Source: JAGQRJ01 sp041402045 (GTDB taxonomy: Bacteria; Planctomycetota; J058). Taken from it: a stretch of DNA of 12,378 nucleotides. Each line of letters opens with the position of its first letter. Within the stretch, counting starts at the first letter, position 1. The position numbers and the translations under genes were made by a program. Location of the stretch: assembly GCA_041402045.1 (NCBI GenBank), contig JAWKSZ010000110.1:1-12378 (forward strand), in the 5' to 3' direction. The notes beneath the pieces were generated by a model that saw only the letters and a list, made by a program, of their open reading frames with translations, made no database searches and was not told the DNA's origin. Below are positions 1 to 8,101 of the stretch, in pieces.

Positions 1-2
1 CC

Positions 3-664
<662 letters not shown>

Positions 665-668
<4 letters not shown>

Positions 669-2932
669 GCGACGCCACCTCCCCCGCGGCGCCGCCCCGG
701 CCCTCGCGGAGCACCCGCGGCCGGCTGAGCTCGGTGCGCCGCCTGTTCCCCTACTACCGACCCTTCGTGGGCTCGGTGGTGGTCATGATCGTGGCCACCG
801 TGATCGCCTCCAGCGCCGAGGGCGGGCAGGCGCTCCTGCTCAAGCCGCTCATGAACCGGGTGATCCTCGGGGGCTCCGACGAGACCGCCGAGCGGGACGA
901 CCAGGCCCTGCTCACGGAGGTCGGCCCCGCCGCCCAGGACGCCCTGCGCGCCGAGCTCGAGCCGACCCTCGAAGCCCTGCCGCCGGTCCAGGACCCGGTC
1001 GAGCTGCAGCGCTTCGCGGGGCGGACCGTGCCCGCGGCCTGGGGCGAGGACGCGGTGTGCCAGGTTGTGGACCGCACCCGGCGGGTGTTGCTCGACGTGC
1101 ACAGCAAGCTCCGCCCGGACGCGCCGCCGCCCGACGGGCTCCAGGAGTGGCTGCAAGCGCCCGACCCCGAGCAGGAGCGGCTCGCCGCAGAGGAGCTGGC
1201 GCGCGCCCTGGCCTGGCAGCGGGCGGCGGAGGCGGCGCTGGGGGAGGACCCCCTGGCGGCCGCGCCCGGGGCCCGGACGAGGGCCCTGGTCGCGACCCTC
1301 GAGGCGCGCAAGATCGGACGCGGGGCGAACCTGACCTCGGCCCTGGGCGTGCTGTGGCGCGTGGTGCTGGTGGCCATGGTCCTGGCCGTGACCCTCGGCC
1401 TCTGTCGCTACGCGAGCAGCGCGCTCTCGCGGGTGATCGTGGTCCGGATCTACCGCGACATGCAGAACGCGGTGGTCCAGAAGCTGCTCGAGCTCAACGC
1501 GGGGCAGCTCGTGGGCCGCAACCGCGGCGACCTCCTGACCCGGATCACCACCGACCTCAACCGCACGGTCAACGGCGTGGTGCTCCCGCTGACCTCGGTG
1601 GTCCTCCTCCAACCGCTGCGGCTGGTGGCCTTGTTCTGCGTGGCGGTCTACCTCTCGTGGCAGCTCTCGCTGGCGTTGGTGTTCCTCGCGGCGCTGGTGG
1701 TCTACCCGATCCAGCGCTGGGGCAAGCTGATCCGGCGCAGCGCGCGCACGCGGCAGGGGGCGCTGTCCGACGTGCTCGAGAGCCTGCACCAAATGTTCGC
1801 GGGCATGCGCGAGATCAAGGGCTTCGTGCGCGAGGACCACGAGCGCGAGCGCTTCCGCGAGCGCACCCAGCGCGCCTACGCGGCGGAGGTCGCGGTGGCC
1901 AAGGCGCGGGTCGCCTCGCGCACCTCCTTGCGCCTGCTGAACGAGATCACGATCCCCGTGATCATGGTCGTGGGCGGGATCATCGTGACCCAGCGCTGGC
2001 TGGGCCTCGACGCCGGCCAGTTCGTCGCCTTCAGCATGCTGATCGTGATGATGTACCGACCCACCCGGACCCTGGCTAGCGCCTACAACACGCTGCAGGA
2101 CAACCTCCCCAGCCTGGATCGGGCGTGGGAGGTGTTCGACCTGACCCCTGTGATCCAGGACGCTCCCGACGCGGCCGAGCTCGAACCGATCCGCGAGGCG
2201 CTGCGCTTCGAGGGGGTGAGCTTCGCCTACGACGAGGCCAACCCCGTGCTGCAGGACGTGAGCTTCACCGCGCCGGTGGGGAGCACGACCGCCTTCGTGG
2301 GGCACACCGGGAGCGGGAAGTCCACGCTGCTCGACGTGCTGGCGCGCTTCCTCGAACCTCAGGCGGGCGCCGTGACCGTCGACGGCGTCGACCTGCGCCA
2401 GGTCTCCCAGGCCAGCTGGCAGCGCCAGCTCGCCCTGGTGAGCCAGCAGAACTTCCTGTTCAACGCGAGCGTGGGCGAGAACATCCGCTACGGCCGACTG
2501 GACGCGACGCAGGAGGAGATCGAGGCCGCGGCCAAGCAGGCGGGGATCCACGACGAGATCGTGGAGCAGGAGGAGGGCTACCAGCGCTCCGTGGGCGAGC
2601 TCGGCTCCCGGCTCTCCGGCGGGCAGCGCCAGCGCGTGGCGATCGCGCGCGCGATCGTGCGCCAGGCGCCGGTGCTGCTCCTGGACGAGGCGACGAGCGC
2701 GCTGGACGCGCGCACCGAGCAGGCGGTGCAGGAGGCGCTGACCGCGCTCAGCGAGACCCGCACGACCTTCGTGATCGCGCACCGCCTGAGCACGGTGCGC
2801 CACGCGGACCAGATCCTCGTGCTCGACGGCGGACGGGTGGTCGAGCGGGGGACCCACAGCGAGCTCCTCGCCGCCGGCGGGCGCTACGCGGACCTCGTGC
2901 GCCAGTTCGACGACGGCGACGCCCGCGGCTGA
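665..2932 (+). CDS. MsbA-type ABC exporter (fused TM and ATPase domains) with enlarged TM1-TM2 loop
   Basis: Inner-membrane half-transporter of the type IV (MsbA/multidrug) exporter fold, expected to dimerise and flip lipids or amphipathic compounds using ATP. TM1 is at about residues 33-52, TM2 at about 228-249, further TM helices at 305-350 and 425-465, and the ATPase domain at about 512-740. All nucleotide-binding motifs are intact: Walker A GHTGSGKST (546-554), Q-loop Gln at 594/595, signature LSGGQ (650-654), Walker B VLLLDEA (670-676) and H-loop His706. At 755 aa it is far longer than E. coli MsbA (582 aa). The excess is a predicted extracytoplasmic segment at about residues 68-222, charged and Ala/Glu/Pro-rich. 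The GTG start at 665 lies in the stop of the activator gene (GTGA overlap), and the N-terminus fits the family from there. The substrate is inferred only; a lipid A flippase or a multidrug exporter are both possible. Confidence 0.93.
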
Positions 2933-2970
2933 GCGGCGCTCGCGACTCACGACGGGGGCGCCGCGCGGAC

Positions 2971-2993
2971 GCGCGCGCAACTCCAGCGCGCGC
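2971..2993 (+). terminator. Possible stem-loop after the exporter gene
   Basis: An alternating GC stretch forms a perfect 8-bp stem (2971-2978 with 2986-2993) around a 7-nt loop. It is followed at once by a second small hairpin (GGCGC/GCGCC, 2996-3008). There is no T-run, and simple GC alternation gives such stems easily in this genome, so a terminator role is only a guess from its position 39 nt after the exporter stop. Confidence 0.3.
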
Positions 2994-3071
2994 AAGGCGC
3001 TGAGCGCCGAGACCCCGGGCTCCAGGCCGCCCTGGACCCGGAAGGGGGGCAAGGACACGGACGACGGGAAT

Positions 3072-3101
3072 TTCGCCACGAGGAGAATTCTGGGCTAGAC
3101 T
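3072..3101 (+). promoter_or_regulatory. Candidate promoter of the TlpA-like gene
   Basis: A TAGACT hexamer at 3096-3101 is a fair -10 element, with a poor -35 candidate (TTCGCC, 3072-3077) 18 nt upstream, in a locally A/T-richer stretch (GGGAATTTC...GAATTC). Transcription would begin near 3108, leaving a leader of about 24 nt carrying the Shine-Dalgarno. Only the -10 and the position support this call. Confidence 0.35.
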
Positions 3102-3120
3102 CGCGCGTTGAAGACGAGAC

Positions 3121-3126
3121 GGAGGG
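3121..3126 (+). promoter_or_regulatory. Shine-Dalgarno GGAGGG that fixes the TlpA-like start
   Basis: GGAGGG lies 5 nt before ATG 3132. It decides against the in-frame TTG at 3108, which would add MKTRRRDP in front of a normal signal peptide and lacks its own SD. Confidence 0.75.
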
Positions 3127-3131
3127 ACCCC

Positions 3132-3938
3132 ATGAAGTACGTATCTGCCCTGATCCTCTGCGCGGCCGTGGTCGCGCCCGCCGTGGCCGAGGACATGCAG
3201 ACCCAGTTGGACGCGATCAAGACCACCCTCGAGCGCCTGCAGACCCTGACGCGGGACGAGCAGAGGAAGGAGTTCCCTGGGCTGCTGAAGCAGACCTCGA
3301 CCTTCCTCGACGAGTACGGCAAGGAGGCCGACGAGCGCTCGCTGCTGACGGCCGCGAACCTGACCTTCCAGCTCTGCGAGGCCACCGAGGACCTCGACCA
3401 GCTCGAGGCCAGGATCGCCCAGGTCAAGGGCCTGCCCAGCTACGGCGGTAAGCTCGAGAAGCTGGTCGAGCACTACGAGGCCAAGCTCCGGATCCGGCCG
3501 GGCGCCATGGCGCCGAACTTCAGCGCGGTGGACGTCCACAGCGGCGAGACCGTGACCCTCGACAGCCTGCGCGGCAAGCTGGTGCTGGTGGACTTCTGGG
3601 CCACCTGGTGCGGCCCCTGCCTCAAGCTCATGGAGAACGAGCTCAAGCCCCTGTTCGCCCAATACGGTGAGAACGAGGGCTTCCAGCTCGTCGGCGTCGG
3701 CGCCAACTGGCAGGGCGAGACCGCCGAGAAGCAGCGTCAGCTCGGCGACGACAAGGGCTACGGCTGGACCAAGCTCTTCGACAAGGACGGCGAGGCGGTC
3801 AAGGCCTACGGCGTGAACGGGATCCCGTTCCTCGTGCTCGTGGACGAGGAGGGCAAGATCCTGGTCGCGGACTCCGGCTGGGCCGCGATCACCAAGGTCA
3901 AGAAGCTGCTCGAGGAGCGCCTCGCCTCCAGCAAGTAG
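3132..3938 (+). CDS. Exported TlpA-like thioredoxin-fold protein
   Basis: Probable periplasmic thiol:disulfide protein of the TlpA/AhpC-TSA-like group. ATG 3132 has an SD 5 nt upstream and gives 268 aa. Residues 1-19 form a signal peptide (short n-region, hydrophobic core, AVA before the cleavage site, then ED). Residues about 20-115 are a charged, Leu/Glu-rich, probably all-helical domain with no recognised family. Residues about 122-265 are the thioredoxin domain: RPGAMAPNF entry, LVDFWATWCGPC with the redox pair Cys160/Cys163, and the cis-proline in GIPFLVLVDEEG (Pro232). The CxxC is complete, so catalysis is likely; whether it reduces or oxidises cannot be read from sequence. No cytochrome-maturation genes are adjacent. 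It appears to be a single-gene unit, with a promoter candidate before it and a strong hairpin after it. Confidence 0.93.
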   Translation: MKYVSALILCAAVVAPAVAEDMQTQLDAIKTTLERLQTLTRDEQRKEFPGLLKQTSTFLDEYGKEADERSLLTAANLTFQLCEATEDLDQLEARIAQVKGLPSYGGKLEKLVEHYEAKLRIRPGAMAPNFSAVDVHSGETVTLDSLRGKLVLVDFWATWCGPCLKLMENELKPLFAQYGENEGFQLVGVGANWQGETAEKQRQLGDDKGYGWTKLFDKDGEAVKAYGVNGIPFLVLVDEEGKILVADSGWAAITKVKKLLEERLASSK

Positions 3939-3958
3939 CCAGGCTCCGACTCGACGCA

Positions 3959-3983
3959 GGGCAGGGCGCACAGCGCCCTGCCC
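3959..3983 (+). terminator. Strong hairpin after the TlpA-like gene
   Basis: A perfect 11-bp stem (GGGCAGGGCGC, 3959-3969, with GCGCCCTGCCC, 3973-3983) closes on an ACA loop 20 nt after the stop codon. The following bases (GCGTGCATG) have no T-tract, so it is either a U-less terminator or a 3'-end stabilising hairpin. It ends 7 nt before ATG 3990, which argues against that ATG being the kinase start. Confidence 0.6.
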
Positions 3984-4008
3984 GCGTGCATGTACGGGAC
4001 CGGGGCGG

Positions 4009-4037
4009 CTGGCAAATTCGCGGGTGCTCGCCACACT
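4009..4037 (+). promoter_or_regulatory. Candidate promoter for a leaderless kinase mRNA
   Basis: CTGGCA (4009-4014) and CACACT (4032-4037) are separated by 17 nt and match the -35 and -10 consensus at 4/6 and 3/6. The predicted start of transcription falls at about 4044, exactly on the in-frame GTG, which would make a leaderless message. The match is weak; the geometry is the main support. Confidence 0.3.
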
Positions 4038-4043
4038 GCGAGG

Positions 4044-6245
4044 GTGCTGGGCGAGTTCGGGGACTACACGATCGAGGCCGAGCTCTCGCGCGGGGGCATG
4101 GGCGTGGTCTACGCCGCGCGGGACCGCCACGGCCTGCGGGTCGCGCTCAAGGTGCTGCACGTGCAGGCGGGGATAGACCTGGCGCGCTTTCGCCGGGAGG
4201 CCGAGCTGCTGGTGTCTCTGCGGCACCCGGGGATCGTGGGGGTGGCCGGGTTCGGGGTCCAGGGGAAGCAGGCCTACCTGGTCATGGACCTGGTCGAGGG
4301 TCCGTCGCTGGATCGCGTGCTCCGCGAGCGCGGCCGCCTCCGGCCGGAGGTCGCCGCGCGCTATGCGCTCCAGGTCGCCGAGGCCCTGGCCGTCGCCCAC
4401 GCGGCCGGGGTCGTGCACCGCGACCTCAAGCCCGCGAACCTGATCCTCGACGCCGGGGAGCGGATCGTGATCGTGGACTTCGGCCTCGCCTTCGCGCCCG
4501 AGGAGCGCGAGGGGCGGCTGACCCACACCGGGGAGATCCTCGGGACCCCGGCGTACATGGCCCCGGAGCAGGCGGGGACCGCGCACCACGCCGACGCACG
4601 CTCCGACGTCTACGGCCTGGGGGCGACGCTCTTCGCCCTGCTCACGGGCCAGGCGCCCTTCGGTGGGACGGGGCTGCTGGAGGTCCTGAACGCCGTGCTC
4701 ACGCAGCGGGCGCCGAGCCTGCGCGCGCGCGGGGTCGCGGCCCCCGCCTGGCTGGAGGAGGTCGTGCGCCGCTGCCTGGAGAAGGAGCCCGAGCGCCGCT
4801 TCCCCGACGCGGGGCGCCTGGCCGACGCGCTGCGTGCCGGGGTGGGCGCCGGCGGGGGGCGCGGGCGCCGGGCCGGGGCCGTCGCGGGGCTGTGCCTGGC
4901 TGCGCTCAGCCTGGGGGTGTGCGGGTGGGCGCTCTCGAGGGTGGGCGGAAGCTCGGCGGGCGCCCCGCCCCCGCCCCCGCCCCCGCCGCCAGCGGCGAGC
5001 GAACCGCAGGAACACCTGCTCGAGGTCGCGCTCTCGCCCGACGTGGGGCACGACACCTACGTCTACGAGTGGGGGCTCTACAACAACGACAACGCCGGGG
5101 CGTCGGGCTATCTGGTGGTGGGCGTGCGCAACGAGAGGGGCGAGGCGGGCCGGCGCTGGGCGCTGGTTCAGGCGCCCCTCGACCGCCTGCCCTCGGACGC
5201 TGAGGTCCTGGAGGCCGAGCTGGTCCTGCGCCTGGCCCGCCCCTACACCCTCCCGCTGCGCGCTTACGCCGTCCTCGAGCCCTGGATCGAGGGCTCGAGC
5301 ACCATCGACGCGCGCCTGGACGGCGTGGTCTGGGGGTCTACCCCCCGTGTCTTCCTCGCCTCCAGCGAGTTCGAGCGGCCCGCGTTGGAGGAGGCGGTCT
5401 GCGCGCGCGGCGTCCACGGAGAGGGCACCCTGCGCTTCGACCTCACTGAGTGCGTGCGCGCCTGGGCCACGGGAGCGACCCCCAACTACGGGGTGTGCCT
5501 GCAACCCGAGGCTCCGCCACGGGAGGAAGGCACGCACTTCGACACCTACTACGCGCGGGAGTACGCGGAGGAGGCGCTGCGTCCGCGGCTGCGGGTGCGC
5601 TACCGGGGCGCACCGCCGCGCCCTGCGCCGCCAGCGCCGGTGACCCCTCACCTGGACCGGAGCGACCTGACCGTGCTGGACGCCTACCTCCGGGCGCGAC
5701 CCGCAGATCGCGGCGCGCGCGTGGCCCGCGCGCGCCTGCTGGCCAGCCTCGGGGACTTCGGCGGGGCCAACTACGACCTGCAGACGGCGTCCTCGCAGCT
5801 CCCGGAGGGGCAGCCGGACGAGGTGCTGTTCCGGGCGGCGTGCGAGCTGTGCACCCAGATCCTCGCCCAGCTCGAGCGCGACCCCTCTCCGACCCGCTAT
5901 GCCCCGCCGCTGGGGGTGCTGATGACCGCCTGGTCGCGAGGCACCCCCGGGGGTGAGCCAGTTCCGGGGCCCGACGTGCGCGCGGCTGCGGTCACCTGGA
6001 GGGTGCTCAGCGCGACGGACGTCGACTACATGGTGAACGTCTACGCCCGGGCCCAGGCGCTGTGGCCTCAGGCGAGCGAGCTGCAGGACGAGGTGCCGCG
6101 GACGGCCCTCGACGTGCTAGAGCGGGTGCCGGTCCCGCCGGCCCATGCGCTGCGGGTGCTGGAGCAGGTGCGGGCGAGCTGCGCGCTGGACGCGCAGCTC
6201 GAGGCGCGGGCGCGAGCGCTGGAGGAGCGCCTGCGCGGGTTCTGA
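4044..6245 (+). CDS. Transmembrane Ser/Thr protein kinase with extracytoplasmic DNRLRE-type domain
   Basis: Eukaryotic-like (Hanks-type) kinase, 733 aa from GTG 4044. Kinase domain at about 7-265: Gly loop RGGMGVVY (from 16), ATP Lys36 (VALKVL), helix-C Glu52 (RREAELL), HRDLKPAN (125-132, catalytic Asp127), DFG (Asp145) and APE (173-175); all key residues are present. A TM helix at about 278-298 and a run of nine prolines follow. Residues about 323-522 resemble the DNRLRE (CBM96-like) beta-sandwich: DTYVYEW near the start, SGYLVVGV, RFDLTECVRAWATG, NYGVCL, and a final RPRLRVRY. Residues about 533-733 are mostly helical, with no clear family. I chose GTG 4044 over ATG 3990 because codons 3990-4043 lose the G/C third-base bias (GCT, AAA, GGT, GCT, ACT), that ATG has no SD and a hairpin ends 7 nt before it. 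Its stop lies 4 nt from that of the convergent peptidase gene. Ligand and substrates are unknown. Confidence 0.9.
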   Translation: MLGEFGDYTIEAELSRGGMGVVYAARDRHGLRVALKVLHVQAGIDLARFRREAELLVSLRHPGIVGVAGFGVQGKQAYLVMDLVEGPSLDRVLRERGRLRPEVAARYALQVAEALAVAHAAGVVHRDLKPANLILDAGERIVIVDFGLAFAPEEREGRLTHTGEILGTPAYMAPEQAGTAHHADARSDVYGLGATLFALLTGQAPFGGTGLLEVLNAVLTQRAPSLRARGVAAPAWLEEVVRRCLEKEPERRFPDAGRLADALRAGVGAGGGRGRRAGAVAGLCLAALSLGVCGWALSRVGGSSAGAPPPPPPPPPAASEPQEHLLEVALSPDVGHDTYVYEWGLYNNDNAGASGYLVVGVRNERGEAGRRWALVQAPLDRLPSDAEVLEAELVLRLARPYTLPLRAYAVLEPWIEGSSTIDARLDGVVWGSTPRVFLASSEFERPALEEAVCARGVHGEGTLRFDLTECVRAWATGATPNYGVCLQPEAPPREEGTHFDTYYAREYAEEALRPRLRVRYRGAPPRPAPPAPVTPHLDRSDLTVLDAYLRARPADRGARVARARLLASLGDFGGANYDLQTASSQLPEGQPDEVLFRAACELCTQILAQLERDPSPTRYAPPLGVLMTAWSRGTPGGEPVPGPDVRAAAVTWRVLSATDVDYMVNVYARAQALWPQASELQDEVPRTALDVLERVPVPPAHALRVLEQVRASCALDAQLEARARALEERLRGF

Positions 6246-6249
6246 GGGC

Positions 6250-7611
6250 TCAGCCGCGCAGCGTCGTGGCCAGCTCCTGCAGGAGGTTCACGTTGGCCTC
6301 GACGACCTTGCCGAACAGCCCCACGTGCAGGCTCTCGTTGGGGCCGTGGGCGTTGGTCTGGGGGTCCATGACCCCGTTCAGGATCAAGGGCGTCGTGGGG
6401 AAGCGCTCGGCGAACAGCGTAATGAACGGAATGCTCCCGCCCACGCCGATCCGCACCAGGTCCTTGCCAAAGGCGTCCCGGTACGCGCGCTCCGCGGCAT
6501 CGAAGGCCGGGCCCTGGGCCTCGTAGGACCAGCCCGCCGTGCCCAGGCTCTCCTTGACCTCGACCGCCAGCCCGAAGGGGGTCGCGGCCTCGATCCGCTT
6601 GCGCAGGGCGGCGGCCTCGTCGCCTTCATGCCCGGGGCCAGGCGCACCGAGAGCAGGGCGCTGGCCTCGGGCAGGATCACGTTGGCGGTCTGGTCCAGCC
6701 GGGGCAGGCTGGTCCCGACCACGGTCAGGTGCGGCTGACGCCACATCCACTCGACCCGCGGGCGGTCGCCCGGGTCGAGGCCCGGCACCCTCGAGCAGCC
6801 CTGCGTCGCGGCGCAGGTCGGCGTCGTCGGGAGAGCCCCGCGACGCTCTCGCGCCAGGCGGGAGAGACCTCCTGCTCCAGCCCGACCACCCGGCCCCGAT
6901 CGTCGACGAGGGAGGCGACGAGCTTCATGAGCCCTACCGCCGGTCGGGGAGCGCCCCGCCCCACAGCCCGCTGTGGACCTTGCCCTGCAGCGCGCGCACG
7001 GTGACCTTCAGCTCGAGCAGCCCCCGCAGGCTGACGGTCAACCCGGCCACGTCGGTGCTCGGGTTCTCGCAGTCGGTGAGCACCATTGCGTCGGCGGCGA
7101 AGGCCTCGGGGTAGGCGGTCATGAAGCGGCCCAGGTTCGGGCTCCCGACCTCCTCCTCGCCCTCGAGCAGGAAGCGCACGTTGAGCGGCGGGCCGCCGGC
7201 CTGGTTCCAGGCGCGGAAGGCCACGATCTGGCTCAGCCAGCCCGCGAGGTCGTCGGCGACGCCGCGGCCGTAGAGGCGTTCGCCCTGGCGGACCATGGTG
7301 TGCGGCGGCGTGCGCCACACCTCGGCGTCGGCGGGCTGCTGGTCGAAGTGCCCGTAGATCAGGACCGTCGGCGCGGCGGGGTCCACGATCTTGGAGCCCT
7401 TGACGCAGGGCAGGGCCCCGTCGAGCTCGAGCAGCTCGACGTCGTCGAGGCCCGCGGCGCGCAGGTCCGCGGCGGCGATCTCCGCCATGCGCCGCACCTC
7501 GCCGACAGGGCGGGGTCGCGGCTGAGGGCCTTGACCTGGACGTAGTCACCGAGGCGCTCGAGGGCCTCGGGGATCAGCTTGCGCGCATCCGCGCACGGCG
7601 GCGAGCGACAT
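6250..7611 (-). pseudogene. M20-family metallodipeptidase, broken by about six frame changes
   Basis: Zinc-dependent amino- or dipeptidase of the carnosine-dipeptidase-like M20 group, read from ATG 7611 (MSLAAVR; AGGGG a few nt upstream) to the stop at 6252-6250. Pieces in order: RKLIPEALERLGDYVQVKALS; MAEIAAADLRAAG...; metal motif YGHFDQQPAD (His codon 7350-7348); YGRGVADD (bridging Asp); EGEEEVGSPNL (catalytic Glu); LTDCENPS; HSGLWGGALPD; DRPRVEWMWRQPHL; VGGSIPF; and NAHGPNES (last metal His). All metal and catalytic motifs survive. The frame changes near 7590, 7503, 6940, 6830, 6780 and 6630, and pieces join without lost residues. The sum, about 453 codons, is the normal family length. No signal peptide is seen, so it is probably cytoplasmic. 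As written no complete product can be made, but sequencing error is more likely than decay. The longest clean pieces are 6250-6750 and 6934-7497. Confidence 0.85.
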
Positions 7612-7627
7612 GGACACCCCTGGGAGT

Positions 7628-7644
7628 TGGCTGAGGAGTAGCCA
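7628..7644. promoter_or_regulatory. Inverted repeat in the divergent intergenic region
   Basis: TGGCT-N7-AGCCA sits in the 94-nt gap between the divergent peptidase and small-protein genes. It may be an operator serving both. The same bases show GG-N10-GC spacing on each strand, as in sigma-54 promoters, but the -12 half (TAGC) is poor and the symmetry itself explains the double hit. Confidence 0.25.
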
Positions 7645-7695
7645 GGACCCCGCAGGTTTCGCGGAGCGCGGCGACGCAGTAGCGTGAAGGCCTGC

Positions 7696-7701
7696 AGGAG
7701 G
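7696..7701 (+). promoter_or_regulatory. Shine-Dalgarno AGGAGG of the small unknown gene
   Basis: A perfect AGGAGG lies 4 nt before ATG 7706. It is the main reason to accept this start for a gene whose reading frame is broken further on. Confidence 0.7.
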
Positions 7702-7705
7702 TCGC

Positions 7706-8066
7706 ATGCTGATCTTGCCCGAGGGCGCTGCCGCAGGGCGCACCGCCTTCGACCAGGAGTTCTTCCGCCGGGAGTTCAGCGACGGGAGGTCCTGCGCTGC
7801 GAGCTCCTGGAGCGCGGGCCGGTCTCGATCGGCGTGGAGCGATCCTCGTCAACGGGGCGCGCCTCGAGATCAACTGCTTCGAGGAGTTCCGGCGCGGCTA
7901 CATCGTGGCCACGGTGTTCTCCGCGCCGCTGGAGTGCGAGGACCTCTACCGGGCCTACGTGGGCTACGACGCGATCTTCCAGGTCAACGTGCGCACGGTG
8001 CAGAACGAGGGGCGTCTCGGGTTCCACGAGCACTCGACCAAGGTCGAGGATCCCCCCGCCTCCTAA
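7706..8066 (+). pseudogene. Small protein of unknown function, two apparent 1-base deletions
   Basis: I do not recognise this protein. With one missing base restored near 7787 (GACGGGAGGTC) and one near 7845 (GTGGAGCGATC), it reads as about 120 aa. It begins MLILPEGAAAGRTAFDQEFF, continues through RCELLERGPVSIGVE and LEINCFEEFRRGYIVATVF, and ends FHEHSTKVEDPPAS with stop TAA 8064-8066. All three forward frames are used in turn, each shifted one base earlier, which fits two single-base deletions. No signal peptide or TM helix is seen; the alternating hydrophobic pattern suggests a small beta-rich soluble fold. It has a perfect RBS and is transcribed divergently from the peptidase, toward the second kinase 36 nt downstream. 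Coding nature is likely; function is not assignable. Confidence 0.6.
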
Positions 8067-8101
8067 CCCGACGCAGGGCAACGCTCCCGGCGGCGGAATC
8101 C

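Noticed and set aside
3091..3107. Sigma-54-like GG-N10-GC spacing before the TlpA-like gene
   Set aside because: The -12 side reads GCGC without the T pair; a -10-like TAGACT in the same place is the better explanation.
7627..7643. Second sigma-54 promoter in the divergent gap (TTGGC...TAGC with correct spacing)
   Set aside because: The -12 box lacks the TTGC core and the site reads equally on both strands because it is an inverted repeat, so the spacing match is probably a by-product.
3952..8080. Shared 12-mer CGACGCAGGGCA shortly after the thioredoxin stop (3952-3963) and the small gene stop (8069-8080)
   Set aside because: A 12-base match is expected by chance several times in 12 kb of such GC-rich DNA; no extension or symmetry supports a real repeat.
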